Source: Actinidia chinensis
Taxonomy: Eukaryota; Streptophyta; Magnoliopsida; Ericales; Actinidiaceae
Reading direction: 5' to 3'
DNA length: 25,000 nucleotides
NCBI GenBank assembly: GCA_009663005.1
Contig: CM018899.1
Span: 3,461,024 to 3,486,023 of the forward strand
The translations under genes were made by a program, and so were the position numbers. This document shows positions 1-10,475 of this stretch, piece after piece. Within the stretch, counting starts at the first letter, position 1. Every line of letters starts with the position of its first letter. Under the pieces are notes generated by a model that saw only the letters and a program-made list of their open reading frames with translations, did no database searches and was not told the origin of the DNA.

Positions 1-289
1 AGGAAAAATTGCATATTTTCTTAATGAATTTTTTGAAGTGGGTTTGCCCCCCCCCCAATTGGGTGCATTCCCAATTAAAACTGAATAATAACTTCATACA
101 GGATGGAGAAATTAATGTTTCACTAACATATGCAATGGAGCGCAAAAAGTGAATGTAGCATGTTAATCAAGATAAATCTACCACTAACATATTTATTTTT
201 GAATAATAACTTTTAAAACTAAGTGAGATATGAAAAAGGGTTTGGACTCAACCCCATACCCCCTTGTGAGGTAGGGTTGTGATCTTGTA
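1..289. other. AT-rich intergenic DNA, no gene seen
   Basis: No reading frame or repeat of note is visible. A run of ten C (47-56) stands out in otherwise AT-rich sequence. The boundary with the GC-balanced block that follows is abrupt near 290. Confidence 0.6.
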
Positions 290-1075
290 AAACGGAAGGA
301 AAATCAAAGATAGACACCCGACAGCCTTTTATCCGTGGTACGGCCCTATGCACCAGCTAGACGTGCTGTCTCGCTAGCTACACAAAGACAACGGTGAGAT
401 CGCGTCGCCAGAGCTGTTTTCGGAAAACGACACTCTGACGGCCAAGTTAGATGATCGGAGTGTATAATCCCTCCTATAGAGAGAAGAAGAAGAGAGAAGG
501 ACAACCAGGAAAAGAAGAAGAGTCATACCCACAGTGATTCCTACTATGTAGTTCAGTTCGGCGCGAATTACCTTGACGCGCCAACCGGTAAGTCGGTCAA
601 TGGGTTAGCTTACCCTAATCCACATCTGCGGAATCGGTTGGTTACTCATCACTTACACCACAGGCCTCTTCGTCGAGTATGGGCTATCAATGGTAACCAT
701 GCGTACAAGTTTCCTTTTGTCCTGTGTAATCCCTTGGATCCCGCTCGACTTTGTCTCTTGCCGAGCTTTGTGTGACTACAAAATAAGACACTCACAGTTG
801 ATAGCCCGGTTGAGATGGTGGTTAAGCCTCGAAATAGGGTAAGCACTTGTAGCATTGTGCCGAGTTAGAGGCTAGTGGTGTAATAGGCGTACTGCACAGC
901 CAGTTCAGTTCCGGAGAGACAGCCAATCCCAGAGATAGATGGTGACCTTCTTACGGTTTTGTCCCTCCTGCCTTCTGCCGGGTGTCGGACAAATAGCGTC
1001 GTGCCATTTGTCCCTTACACCCTTGGTGCGATTTCCACTCCCAAGCACACATGATAATATGAACAAATCGCATTT
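290..1075. repeat. GC-balanced island, possible LTR-retrotransposon fragment
   Basis: Composition changes sharply at both ends: the block is near-balanced in GC while both flanks are strongly AT-rich. Inside are a purine-rich tract of GA and GAA runs (about 478-522), a GGCGCG...CGCGCC inverted pair near 560-585, AGCTAG...GCTAGCT near 355-380, and a strong hairpin at 980-1022. On the minus strand the purine tract becomes a CT-rich patch beside a CTCTCTATAGGAGG segment. That mix is common in plant LTRs and their leaders. No TG...CA ends, primer binding site or protein motif was found, so this is an inference from composition and structure. Other possibilities are a gene-derived fragment or an old organellar insertion. 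Confidence 0.35.
980..1022. repeat. Imperfect hairpin, about 14 bp of stem
   Basis: GGGTGT (980-985) pairs with ACACCC (1017-1022), and GGACAAAT (987-994) pairs with ATTTGTCC (1006-1013). The loop is 11 nt, and an asymmetric C/CTT bulge lies between the two stem parts. It sits at the right-hand part of the GC-balanced island. No run of T follows on either strand that would make it a simple terminator. Confidence 0.65.
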
Positions 1076-2758
1076 TATTTGATAAAAGAGCCGGCTTTAC
1101 GTATATAATTTAATCCTTCGTTTATTTATAGAACAAATTTAATTTATTCCTACGTCATAGATATTAATAAAAATTAATTCTTTTTACACTGTAGATCTTC
1201 ATAGTTTGTGTTAAATAAAATTTCAGGAATCTGCTAAACTGTATGTGAAAAATAAATTAAAAACAATAGAAATATTATATTCAAAAAATGTGTATTGAAA
1301 CAAACAATAAATAAAAGTAAAAAATAAATCCATAAAAATAACAAAGAGCGAGGGTCAACATTCAACACTGTCTCTTAAGACAGGATTGGCCCGTCATAGT
1401 TTCTACGGCCTAATGTCGTTTGTCTCAGGATTACAATGTTACGTGCACAGAAATTAACACAATTTATGTGTGCTCAATGAACCAAATGGCAGTATGCTAC
1501 TATCACGAATGACTCATAGCAAAAAAATGACAGAAACTCTTCTATTTTTTTTCTATGATGAACTCTCAAATTGCTGTGGTCCTTACAGGAGGGAGATGTT
1601 GGTATTTATAGCTTTCAAACTGCAAATGAAAAGTCACGAATTTACTCTACCATTGATGATGAAACCATTGTAAACAGCTTCCATTAACCAAACCCAATAT
1701 TCACCTCTTATAGGTTGTCTGTTATCAAAATTGAAAGGGTCGTGACCTTTCAAAGTGAATAAGAATAACGCTAAAGCTGGAGTTTATTTATAATAAAAAT
1801 TACAGGAAGTTATACGTATTAATAAAAAATATAGAGGTTTAAAGTTACTATCGAATTACTTAGTATACCCCCATAATCCACGTGCTAAGTGCGCCTCTAA
1901 AGATAGAGGGCCAACGCCACACACTGGCACAGTAAGATAAGGTACAATGTGATTCATTTTGTCACAATCACTTTTGATACTCCACCGTACTATTTTAATA
2001 ATTATAGTTTGGTGCTATATAAAATATTATGATTAATATTATTCAAACAAGTGGAACTCCATATTTTTTATATCAATGGTAGCATTGAATGAATATTTTT
2101 TATTCACAGTTTATATGTTGAGTAAATGAATAACTACAGGTTTATCTACTCATAGAGGATAAATCCATCGACATATGATTATATGCTTCGATAAACAGGA
2201 ACGACCAACCCCAAAAATGGGGTCAAAATTAAAGTCAAACGTTAACCTTTTTTAACAATGTGATCATAAAACGAAACTATTCGAATTTAACTGCACGTGA
2301 GGATTAGGACCCAATGAAAGTACAGAGGAGGCATAGGAGATAAGGTCTTGAGAGGGGAGTTGATTCAAAAGCACGAGATACAAATCGGCTTTCCAACCAT
2401 TTTAGGTTTTAGACGATCTAATTTTAAGAATTTGATATGAAAAAAATAAAAAAGGTAGTACGATCAATAGTTTCATACAGTTCGAGTCTTGATAAATGAA
2501 ACCCAAGTGTTTATTGATTATAAATTTAATTCCCCCTTAACGTAGCACCATAACCTTACATTCCCGACAGTTGAAACTTGAAAACATCCATTGCATTGAG
2601 AAGAGTAAACGAAAACGAGTAAGCAATTTAAAATTTTCATGTTAAATAGTCCAAATGCGAAAATTCGCAAAGCCCATTCTGAATTTGGTCCAAAATAAAA
2701 ATAAATAATAAAATAGAATCTCACATGGAAAAGGAGAGGATGGAGGCTTATAGATATA
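1076..2758. other. AT-rich intergenic DNA with small palindromes, no gene seen
   Basis: No coding signal is visible. Small structures include CTGTCT...AGACAG near 1369-1384 and the TTGAAAGG/CCTTTCAA palindrome at 1731-1753. The stretch 1860-1930 is somewhat richer in GC. Open frames here are short and fit chance in AT-rich DNA. Confidence 0.6.
1603..1753 (-). promoter_or_regulatory. Possible minus-strand promoter or LTR U3 remnant
   Basis: On the minus strand a perfect TATAAATA (1603-1610) lies about 120 bp downstream of an interrupted palindrome with 8-bp arms TTGAAAGG and CCTTTCAA (1731-1753). The TATA box is followed by a pyrimidine-rich segment. No open frame worth calling follows, so this may be the promoter of a decayed retrotransposon LTR, or chance in AT-rich DNA. 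Only the motifs are seen; the role is inferred. Confidence 0.2.
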
Positions 2759-2975
2759 GGGCCCGTTTGGCACCAGCTTTTTTTTCTGGCTTTTTGGCTT
2801 CTTAAAATAAGCAAAAAAGTCCAATCCGAGTTGGCTTTTTGCTTTTCTGTTTTGGCTGTTTTGTTTAGTTTTAGGTAAACTATAACCCTAATAAAAGCAA
2901 AAAAATTAAAATTCTTAGCTTTTTGGTAACAGCCTTAAAAAAAACTTGGCTTTTAAGCACTACCAAACGGAGGCC
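2759..2975. mobile_element. hAT-like MITE, family A copy 1 (217 bp)
   Basis: The left end reads GGGCCCGTTTGG (2759-2770) and the right end CCAAACGGAGGCC (2963-2975), which are imperfect inverted repeats. The interior is A/T-rich with GGCTTTTTGG and AAGC segments and has no coding capacity. The GGGCCCGTTTGG type of end is common among short plant hAT-type MITEs (established knowledge). I could not find a convincing 8-bp target-site duplication, so the superfamily is tentative. The element at 4307-4510 shares its ends and parts of its interior, such as TTGGCTTT.AAGCA just inside the right end. Confidence 0.65.
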
Positions 2976-4306
2976 ATAAAGGGACTGTGCAATAAAAACC
3001 TTGGTCGCGCCAAGTTTGCAATTTCAATGGTCCACACAATGAGGATGGACCACGTTGATCACATAGGGTCGCATTGTTGTGTGCTTGACAGAGAGGATGA
3101 ACTTTGACTGTCTTTTTCTTAATTGACACAGTGGGTTATGTTGTACTAAGGTAATACAGACACTTGTAATAAAAAATTTTATTAAATCAAATAAGATAGC
3201 GTGACAAAATATAACAGAAAATTACAAAAATTGAATAAATACAATGAACAAATTTTATAAATCGAGCTAGTCCTCGTATTTCCCTGAGTCTTCTTAAGGC
3301 AGATTTATATCTCACCGGTATGCTGAGTTGCGCGGGGACGTAGCTTTCATGAATAAAACAATAATTTTAAAAACAACAAACCATTTTTTTATTAGAGGTA
3401 GTATCGAAATGATGATTAAGATAGCCAACTAGATAGTGTTATGATCTCTGTATGGGAAAAAAACGTCAACAACAGGACAAAAACCACTCAATTAGTGGTA
3501 TATAGAACAAATCAAAACAACACAACCCGACACTGTTTGATTCTATATAGAAAACACTCAAGAATTATTAGTGAGTATTTAAGATTTTACAGTAATGAGT
3601 ATGTACTGCACCCAGTTCATGAGCCATGACTCTTTCACATTCCACGTGAGTTAAGGCCAACCCAGGGACTCTCACTTTCACGTGAGTTAGGGCCAACAAT
3701 CATGGCCAATCCCACGCCAGACAGACGTGTGGTTTGGTGATTTGTTTTCGCTTACCTCCACACACTTCACGTGCCGTATACTAAACACTTTTAGTATATA
3801 TGTCTATTTTTTTCGGTTACTAACGGTGTGGATTGGGTGTTTTCACCATATTTTAACTAGTTAAGCTAGCTAAACTTTAAGGGCAATTTTCATTCGTCAT
3901 TTATCTGTTTGAATAATCTTTATATAATTTTAAAAATCCCATTACGGATATACAATCCCATTTGTTTTCATCAATAAAAATGATCGCAAAAACTCATCTA
4001 TTTTGACTAAAAAATTCTAAAAATAATGCTTCAAAACCTTTTTTTTTTATCATGTATATTACCCAAAAAAAGTTGCAAGATGTGTATCGTATGTAATAGG
4101 TAGAATCTTCAGAAGATCTTAATTCAGCAATTCATTAATATTCATATTCTTACTTTGACGAAATGTTTCGGTACTGTCGGATATTTTTTGGAAACTACAA
4201 GCAATAGTAATAAATATTAAGAAATTAATATTACTTTACACTTGGTGAGATTTTTGCGGTCATGAAAAAAATTTGTGGAAGTTTTAAAACAATGTTTCTA
4301 GACATA
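2976..4306. other. AT-rich intergenic DNA, no gene seen
   Basis: Nothing coding is visible. The part at 3590-3800 is less AT-rich and carries three CACGTG cores and a short tandem repeat, described separately. The segment at 3275-3340 (TCTTCTTAAGGCAGATT and a following GC-richer stretch) weakly resembles 1369-1400 and may be a relic of the same repeat. Confidence 0.55.
3628..3698 (+). repeat. Two-unit tandem repeat, each unit with a G-box (CACGTG)
   Basis: The block CACGTGAGTTA.GGCCAAC occurs twice, with cores at 3643-3648 and 3679-3684 (36-bp spacing). Each unit is preceded by an ACTCT..CA segment. A third CACGTG lies at 3768-3773, followed about 20 bp later by a TATATA-like segment. CACGTG is the plant G-box bound by bZIP and bHLH factors (established knowledge). 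Whether this is a live promoter or an LTR remnant cannot be decided here, as no gene follows on the plus strand. Confidence 0.5.
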
Positions 4307-4510
4307 GGCTTCGTTTGGTACGTTTTTCGGCTGATTTTTTAAGTTTTAAGTAAAAAACAAGGCAGAGTTACTTTTTTCTTTTTTCTTGTTTTGTTATTTT
4401 TAGCTTAAAGTACAAGCCAAAAAAAAATAAAAAAGCCAAAAAATCTTAGGATTGTTTTTATAACACCGTTTAAACAAAAAAATTGGCTTTAAGCATGACC
4501 AAACAGGAGC
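4307..4510. mobile_element. hAT-like MITE, family A copy 2 (204 bp)
   Basis: The left end is GGCTTCGTTTGGTA (from 4307) and the right end is TGACCAAACAGGAGC (to 4510), imperfect inverted repeats that match the ends at 2759-2975. The interior has the same character, with runs of A and T and AAGCC/GGCTT segments, and no frame. The two copies have diverged, so they are old. No clear target-site duplication was found. Confidence 0.6.
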
Positions 4511-5016
4511 ATAATTGATTTGCTTAAATGTCGAAAGAGATTAGATTTTATAATTTATAATATGGTATATCATATGTTAACTCGAAATTACTAGAGTACA
4601 CATTAGGTGTGCAGGAACCTTCAAAAAGTTTCCTTTTCTTAGTGAGATTCCCACTAATTTCTTTTCATTCTCAATTGTTATCCGCTTTGTTTCCTTTTTT
4701 TTTTTTTTTTTTCTACATTTCTTGATTTTTGTTTTTTCCGTCAATCATTTTCCGATTTCACTTTCCATTTTGACAAATATTAATCCATGGCTCTTAAATG
4801 GTACCTTTCACTATTTTTTTCATACACCTCACTATCTCAATCAATGAAAAAAAAATCATATAAAAAAAAGCCTACAAACACACCCATATTATTTGCACAC
4901 ATACTGATTGAGATGCGTTGTATCACTATTTTTATCGGTCAAATTAATTATTTTATTGCGTCATTAAATTAAATTATAATTTAGTCACAAATTTCCAGTT
5001 AAAATTACTTTTTTAC
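4511..5016. other. AT-rich intergenic DNA, no gene seen
   Basis: Contains an 18-nt T run (4695-4712) and several shorter homopolymers. No coding or regulatory signal that I can support. Confidence 0.6.
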
Positions 5017-5340
5017 ATTCATAACTAACCACAAATTTTCATAACAAAATTTTGTTATGGTTCTATCCATAAGAATTATAAAAAAAAAAAACTATAAAGA
5101 TTCATAAAAGTCCAAACAGACTAATAGAATTTATAACAAATCATTCATAACAAAAAAATATAGCAGAATAATAGCCCACAAAAATTTCCATTACAAAACA
5201 AATACATTCATAATTAAATCAATACGATTTATAAAAATAAGTGACAGTTGATTCTCACTAATGAACAACTGGATCTCTTTTAATGGTATAGACTCCATGC
5301 TAATTATAGTCTGAAGCCACACTAATTATAATAATATCCA
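5017..5340. repeat. AT-rich stretch with recurring ATTCATAA motif
   Basis: ATTCATAA recurs at 5017-5024, 5100-5107, 5143-5150 and 5206-5213, then again at 5345-5352 and 5450-5457 inside the 105-bp duplication that follows. The pattern suggests an older, more decayed part of the same repetitive block. No coding capacity. Confidence 0.4.
5040..5059. repeat. Perfect 20-bp palindrome
   Basis: CATAACAAAA (5040-5049) is followed directly by its exact reverse complement TTTTGTTATG (5050-5059). It lies at the left of the ATTCATAA-rich block. It may be the centre of a decayed foldback element, but no longer arms are seen. Confidence 0.7.
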
Positions 5341-5550
5341 AATAATTCATAATCAAACCACAATATGATCATAAAGGCGTTGACACATATTTGATGTGAA
5401 CCACATTTTAATTATTATGTGAACTCTTTCTAGAATCATAATAAAAATAATTCATAACCAAAACCACAATATATCATAAAGGCCACCGACACATTATTCT
5501 AATGTGGACTCTATTTTAATATTATGTGAATCCCAATATAATTAATACGT
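5341..5550. repeat. Diverged tandem duplication, 105-bp unit
   Basis: Unit 1 starts at 5341 and unit 2 at 5446. Shared blocks in order are AATAATTCATAA, ACCACAATAT, ATCATAAAGGC, GACACAT, ATGTG.AC, ATTTTAAT and TATTATGTGAA. Small indels separate the units, so the duplication is not recent. Sequence after 5550 (ACCATAAAATATCATCAAA) weakly recalls part of a unit, perhaps a third broken copy. Confidence 0.75.
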
Positions 5551-5560
5551 GAAACTCTAC

Positions 5561-7404
5561 ATAAAATGGGACCATAAAATATCATCAAATACACTATAAG
5601 TTCTCATTAAAATAGAGCGTAAATAATCATTAAAAAAAAAAACCACCCAAATAATTATAAATTATGCCACAAAAAAATTATAATAACTTTATAACTGATT
5701 GTCAAGGTAGCAAGATTTGAGAATAAAAAATTGAGGATTCATATTAATAATTTTGAGAATCCATAATAGAGAAGACGGATTGCAAAATTTTACACCTTAA
5801 ATCAAAGGTGTACACCGTAACATTACCCAAGTACATTGTTGGACCCTTTATTTTCTTACGATAACAATCAAATCGAAGAGATGAAAGGTCAAATAAGGAC
5901 TCCTCTATTGTGAATCTCACTCCATTGACCAATGAGAGACTCCCTTAATCTTGTGACGAATTTATATCTTCTGACCGACTCTTTAAATGGTTGAATTACA
6001 TTGGTGAATAGAGAGACTTTTTTTTTGGTAAATGACTAGATTGAGAGCCCGTGGATTTTATCTTTGAAACTTTGAATGTATAAAGATATAATTGACCAGA
6101 AATATTAGAATACTAATTGTCTAAATAATATAATGATAACAAAATTAAATCATTAGAAACAGTACGGTATTTTTATAATATTTATATATATAAAGGGGGT
6201 TCATATTGAGTTGGCCGATCCACCATCCAAAACATACCAAAAGTTTGTTGGTTTATGTAATTTTGGGCACCGAAGTCGGGAAAAAAATGGAGTTTAAATT
6301 TGAGTATCGGGTATGAAAAAAGTCTCTTCAATCCATACCATTACTATCCCTAATTTCCTATGCCTCCTACCATTCCAGATTTCATTTCGCAAGGCAAACG
6401 TCGGCGAAAGGAAGACTTCCAAACTAAATCTTTCTAGCAAAAAGAAAAAAACAAGAAAGAAAACATCAAAACAGAACAAAAAAAAGTCATATTGACAAAT
6501 CACAAATCATACAAGTAGAAAAATTCTATATTTTGCACTTGGTGTATGTTTGGAATATTATTTAGTTTTTTGGAAATGTGGGGCCATGATTTGGGTATTG
6601 GAACCCCCCATCGTAAGGATGATCACGCCATGTACACAAGCAGATAGAAAGTGTATGTGTGTTGAAAATGTATAAGCGTGAGGTCTATTATACCACTGTA
6701 TATCTTGGAGTCTATAAAAAATATAAATTTCCACCATTCGTATCAAATATGTATTGTTTAGGCATTTCAATAACATGCAGTGCCTCTAATAAAACTCAAT
6801 GTAAAATCAAAAACACACAAACAATAACAAATAAAAGACTCTTGTAATGAATGAAAATGGGCAATGTTGGAAAAACCAGGAAGAAGGAAAAAGGAATGAG
6901 GTTTGTATTGCCTATGTCTTGATTCGTGAGATATTTTAATTGTTTTGGTTTTTGAGCTTTTTTTTCGTTTTAATCTAAATTTTAAATATTTGGTTAATTT
7001 TATACTTTTTCATTCCTCTTGGATGAGAAGAAAGAAGAATATGAATGAAAATGTAAGAAACTTGATCAAATTTAAAAAAAAATCCATTAAAAACAGCAAA
7101 GACAAAGTTTAATTAATTTAAGAGTAAAAATAATTTTTTTGGTCTTTAGTGAACTTTTCAAAATTAGATAAATTTTTAAAATTTCAATTTCTTTGTAAAA
7201 AGAACTCGAAAAGAATAAATTTGATTAGTTAAAAAGTTATTAAAGACAGAAGAAAAACTCAAAAAATCAACGCAACAAAAATCTAAAAAACAGCCAAGCC
7301 AACTGGATCTAATTTTTTTTTTCTTTGGTTGTTAATTCCATTTTTCGGACCAATAAACCCTCAAAAATTAAAACCAAACGCCCAGAATATAGTATTTGCG
7401 GGGT
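5561..7404. other. AT-rich intergenic DNA, no gene seen
   Basis: No convincing frame, RNA gene or element ends were found. Facing open frames near 6300-6500 lie over A-rich sequence and have low-complexity Lys/Asn or Phe/Leu composition, so I treat them as chance. Confidence 0.6.
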
Positions 7405-7562
7405 TGCAGGTGCATGTGGCCATTCAGGCCTAGGGAACCTGTCTATGGCCTCTTGCAAATAAAGGGCTAATAAGAAAGGGCCAGTGTATTATGCTGTGTT
7501 TGGGTCATATTAGCCTTGTATTACGAGTCGTTGGGGTTGCCCATCGCACCTACGACCCAAAG
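7405..7562 (+). repeat. Dispersed repeat, family B copy 1 (about 158 bp)
   Basis: Matches 10167-10331 in the same orientation over its full length. Matching blocks include GGCCTAG, GCAAATAAAGGGCTAATAAG against GCAAAATAAGGGCTACTAAG, a 20-nt block with one mismatch (7501-7520 against 10268-10287), and GCACCTACGACCCAAAG against GCACCTATGGCCCAAAAG. Both copies are less AT-rich than their surroundings. The family is not recognised; no clear RNA polymerase III boxes or LTR ends are seen. Confidence 0.7.
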
Positions 7563-7589
7563 TACACCACCGCAGCGAGGGATGGGCAG

Positions 7590-7960
7590 AAAAAATCCAA
7601 ACCGGCAAGTATATGATAACACAGTTTAAAAAAACAGTGGGCTTAAACAAACTTTTTAAACGGGCGGGTAGGTACGGGATTTTCAAAACACTATCGGAAC
7701 AAAATGGGTAAGGTCCAAGTTTACAACAAAACTTGAGCCCTAAAAACTCGACCCGGACTCACACATAATATAAATTTTATTAAATATACCTAATAATTAT
7801 ATTAATTATACTTATGTCCTAGTATATATATTATATAGATAAGCATTTAGGTTATGTGTAACTATTTAATAAATTCTCTTTGCTGACACTAAAAAAAGAA
7901 GTATGGGTCGAGTGGGAGGTTGTGAAAAAAATCCACACGGGGTTACAAGCTAGGGCGGAT
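7590..7960. repeat. Possible decayed element with GGGTCG-type arms
   Basis: ACTCGACCC (7746-7754) and GGGTCGAGT (7905-7913) form an exact 9-bp inverted pair around an AT-rich centre. A GGGCGGGTAGG.ACGGG segment lies near 7662-7680. Plant elements with repeated GGGTCGGGT-like arms are common (established knowledge), and this may be a worn copy. Its borders cannot be set. Confidence 0.25.
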
Positions 7961-7962
7961 GG

Positions 7963-10063
7963 TTAATGCATGAAAAAAACCCCCCGTGCATTACCCCACT
8001 GTAGCCACATGTCAATGATCTTGGCTACTACGCGCCACATTCTATATCTCCTTTCCCTGGCACCATGGGCTTCGAAAATACTTCAAACAATTCGTTAAAT
8101 AACATAACACCAGTTTTCAATGTACTCAAAGTTGTATTTTGGATTAAACAATTTGATGTGATGAATTATGAAAAAATAAATAAAAATTAAAAAGTTAGAT
8201 GATCTAACAGTTGAACCCATTAGATCATTTATTTTTTTTAATTCTAATTAATTTTTTTCTCACAAAATCATTATCCAAAGACAACGTAAAGCACAAGATT
8301 TTCATAAAGAGGGTAAGATTGAGATAATTGAAATAGTAGATAGGAACCAAAGTTGATACAAAGATTAAACTTACGGGGGAACCGCTGCTGCAATTTGCCC
8401 CTTCCCCTCCTACCATCCACTTCCTCTCTCTTCTTTTTTCTTGCACAATATAACCCTAACAACACAAACTTGATGGTAGAGTTGAATTAGACCCCCAAAA
8501 AATGATCAATGAGCAACATTGAAGATACCAAAAAGAACAATTTTCGAAAGTTAAGAATTGTATAATTATTTAATTTTGTTACTAATTTTTACATATTGAA
8601 GAGAAGGACTTGAAAAAAGGATTAGGTTAGGTTTCTTACATCATCATTGGCTTTATAATGATTATAATATACTTTGAGAAAATTCATTAAAAAATGAACC
8701 CCAAGCAGACGGAAGACGGATTATAAAAGTTTAAGTGTGATCGGATTTTATATTAAAACTTTCAAGTTTGATTTGTTACTATTAAAACTATAGCATTTAA
8801 TTTAATTCCGAAGGTTAAACACTTGTTGCCCTTTGTTTATGTCAATTTTAATATTCTTGGTGTTAAATGGGAAAAAAATTATTTTGAAAAGTATTTAGAT
8901 TTGGATTATATGGAATTAAGTTATTCTTTCTCATCAATTTTTCTTTTAAGTCAATCAAGATTATTTTTTTATTTTTTTCTAAAAACCAAAACAGAGAAAA
9001 AAAACCCTAAGTTTTATTAATTTTTTCTTTCTTTCTTTGGTGGAACCAAGAGTTATACAAAAGGGGGGCTCATGATAAAAAAGATTCAGATGTTTTTGAG
9101 GTTTTGTTTTTCTCCCTAAAATAATTTGAAGGTAAGAATATTGGATTGGGATTACAAATTATGTGGAGTCACTATATGGTGTTTGGTTTGATTCCTTATG
9201 ATGGTTGGGATATAATCTCGCATAGATTGTGTAATCCACCAATTGCAGAATTAAATTACAAAACCCTCCCTCTTATTACCAATTCATGGATATGGATTAA
9301 CCCTAAAATTACTAAATACTCATAATTAAATACAATACTATATTATTGTCAATTAAGACAACAATTATAGTAATATTATTGGATGTAGCAGTCTTTTATA
9401 TAGCCCCTATAGTACTGTTTGATGCCTGTTTTGTTTGGTAATGAGAAGTCTTATTCTGTTATTATGTTTATGATGTTTTTAACAATTATTCTCTTATGGC
9501 ATGTAAAAATGTCTATTTTATAACTTACGACATTGAGGGTGATTATGTTTTTTTAATTTATTGGGATACTATTATTGTTGTTAGTTTAAGAAATGATACC
9601 TAGTTACGAATTATATTGTTTGTTAGAAAAATAATTTCTTTCTACACTTCTCCCCAATTAAATTTCTCTACACTCCAAATTTTATAAAAGCTTAAGTGCA
9701 GAAATCAACACTAATATGGGTCGATTTTGGGCCACCCTATTTGGAGTGTAAAAATTAAATTTTAGGATTTTAAAAGTAATTTGTTTTTTTATTTATTTAT
9801 GGAGAACTTGAACTTTTTTTTTTTATTTAGTTAAAATTATGATGTGAGGGCAATTATGAAAAATATAAAAGAAATTATTTAATCAATACTCATATCCCTT
9901 TTAAAAAACAAACTAGGTACATATTATGATTTCACACGATTGATAATCTGACTTAGTAGTTAGTACGACTAGCTTTATTAATCGAACTTTAGATATGATT
10001 GAATTTTTAATCCACCAAATTCAATATCCCAAATAAATATGACATTCCTAACTTTTTTGGGGA
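7963..10063. other. AT-rich intergenic DNA, no gene seen
   Basis: Mostly AT-rich, with no reading frame I would call. GGTGTTTGGTTTGATTCC near 9178-9195 resembles the end of a MITE, but its inverted partner was not found. A small inverted repeat at 9669-9750 is listed separately. The part at 8369-8465 is discussed as a weak minus-strand exon candidate. Confidence 0.55.
9669..9750. repeat. Inverted repeat, 12-bp perfect arms
   Basis: TACACTCCAAAT (9669-9680) and ATTTGGAGTGTA (9739-9750) are exact reverse complements separated by 58 nt. AT-rich similarity extends weakly outward (AAATTT on both sides). It could be the core of a short foldback element. Confidence 0.6.
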
Positions 10064-10078
10064 GGGGGGGGGGGGGGG
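10064..10078 (+). repeat. Homopolymer run of 15 G
   Basis: Fifteen G, preceded by four more G and one A (10059-10063). The exact length is likely to vary between individuals and is prone to sequencing error. Confidence 0.9.
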
Positions 10079-10166
10079 TATGCACACTATTTTTCTCAAG
10101 ATTAATTAATATTATAATAATATTTCTGTTGATGTTTAATATAATTGAATATAGTGATAATCTGGG

Positions 10167-10331
10167 TGCCAGACGCATTGTGGGGCAATTGGGCCTAGAG
10201 AGCAGTTGCTACTATAGCCTGCAAAATAAGGGCTACTAAGGAAATATGGGCCGGTACATCTTTACCTTGGGTCATAATAGCCTTGTAAATTTGAGTCCGT
10301 GGGGCTCTCCTATGGCACCTATGGCCCAAAA
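10167..10331 (+). repeat. Dispersed repeat, family B copy 2 (about 165 bp)
   Basis: Second copy of the repeat at 7405-7562, same orientation, 2.6 kb apart. It begins TGCCAGACGCATTGTGGGG, against TGCAGGTGCATGTGG in copy 1, and ends GGCCCAAAAG. Direct orientation leaves open a pair of short terminal repeats around the 2.6 kb between them, but the interior shows no primer site, polypurine tract or protein motif. Two independent insertions are as likely. Confidence 0.7.
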
Positions 10332-10475
10332 GGCCACATTTACATAATATACTTTTTCTTACCAAAACAAAAAAGGGAAAATTTGTCAATTGTCATTTAT
10401 TAGGGCTTCACCTTTAATTCTAACCATTTTTATAAATAAATGAAAGATATTTGGGTTAAAGTCCATGAACTAAGT

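Noticed and set aside
5341..5560. Direct repeats that could suggest a CRISPR array
   Set aside because: Only two long, diverged units in contact with each other, in plant-type DNA. There are no spacers and no cas genes.
6294..6503. Facing open frames on both strands
   Set aside because: The sequence is A-rich with low-complexity translations; neither shows a domain.
9178..9440. MITE bounded by GGTGTTTGGTTTGATTCC
   Set aside because: The inverted partner could not be found; the nearby TGTTTGATGCCTG segment is in direct orientation.
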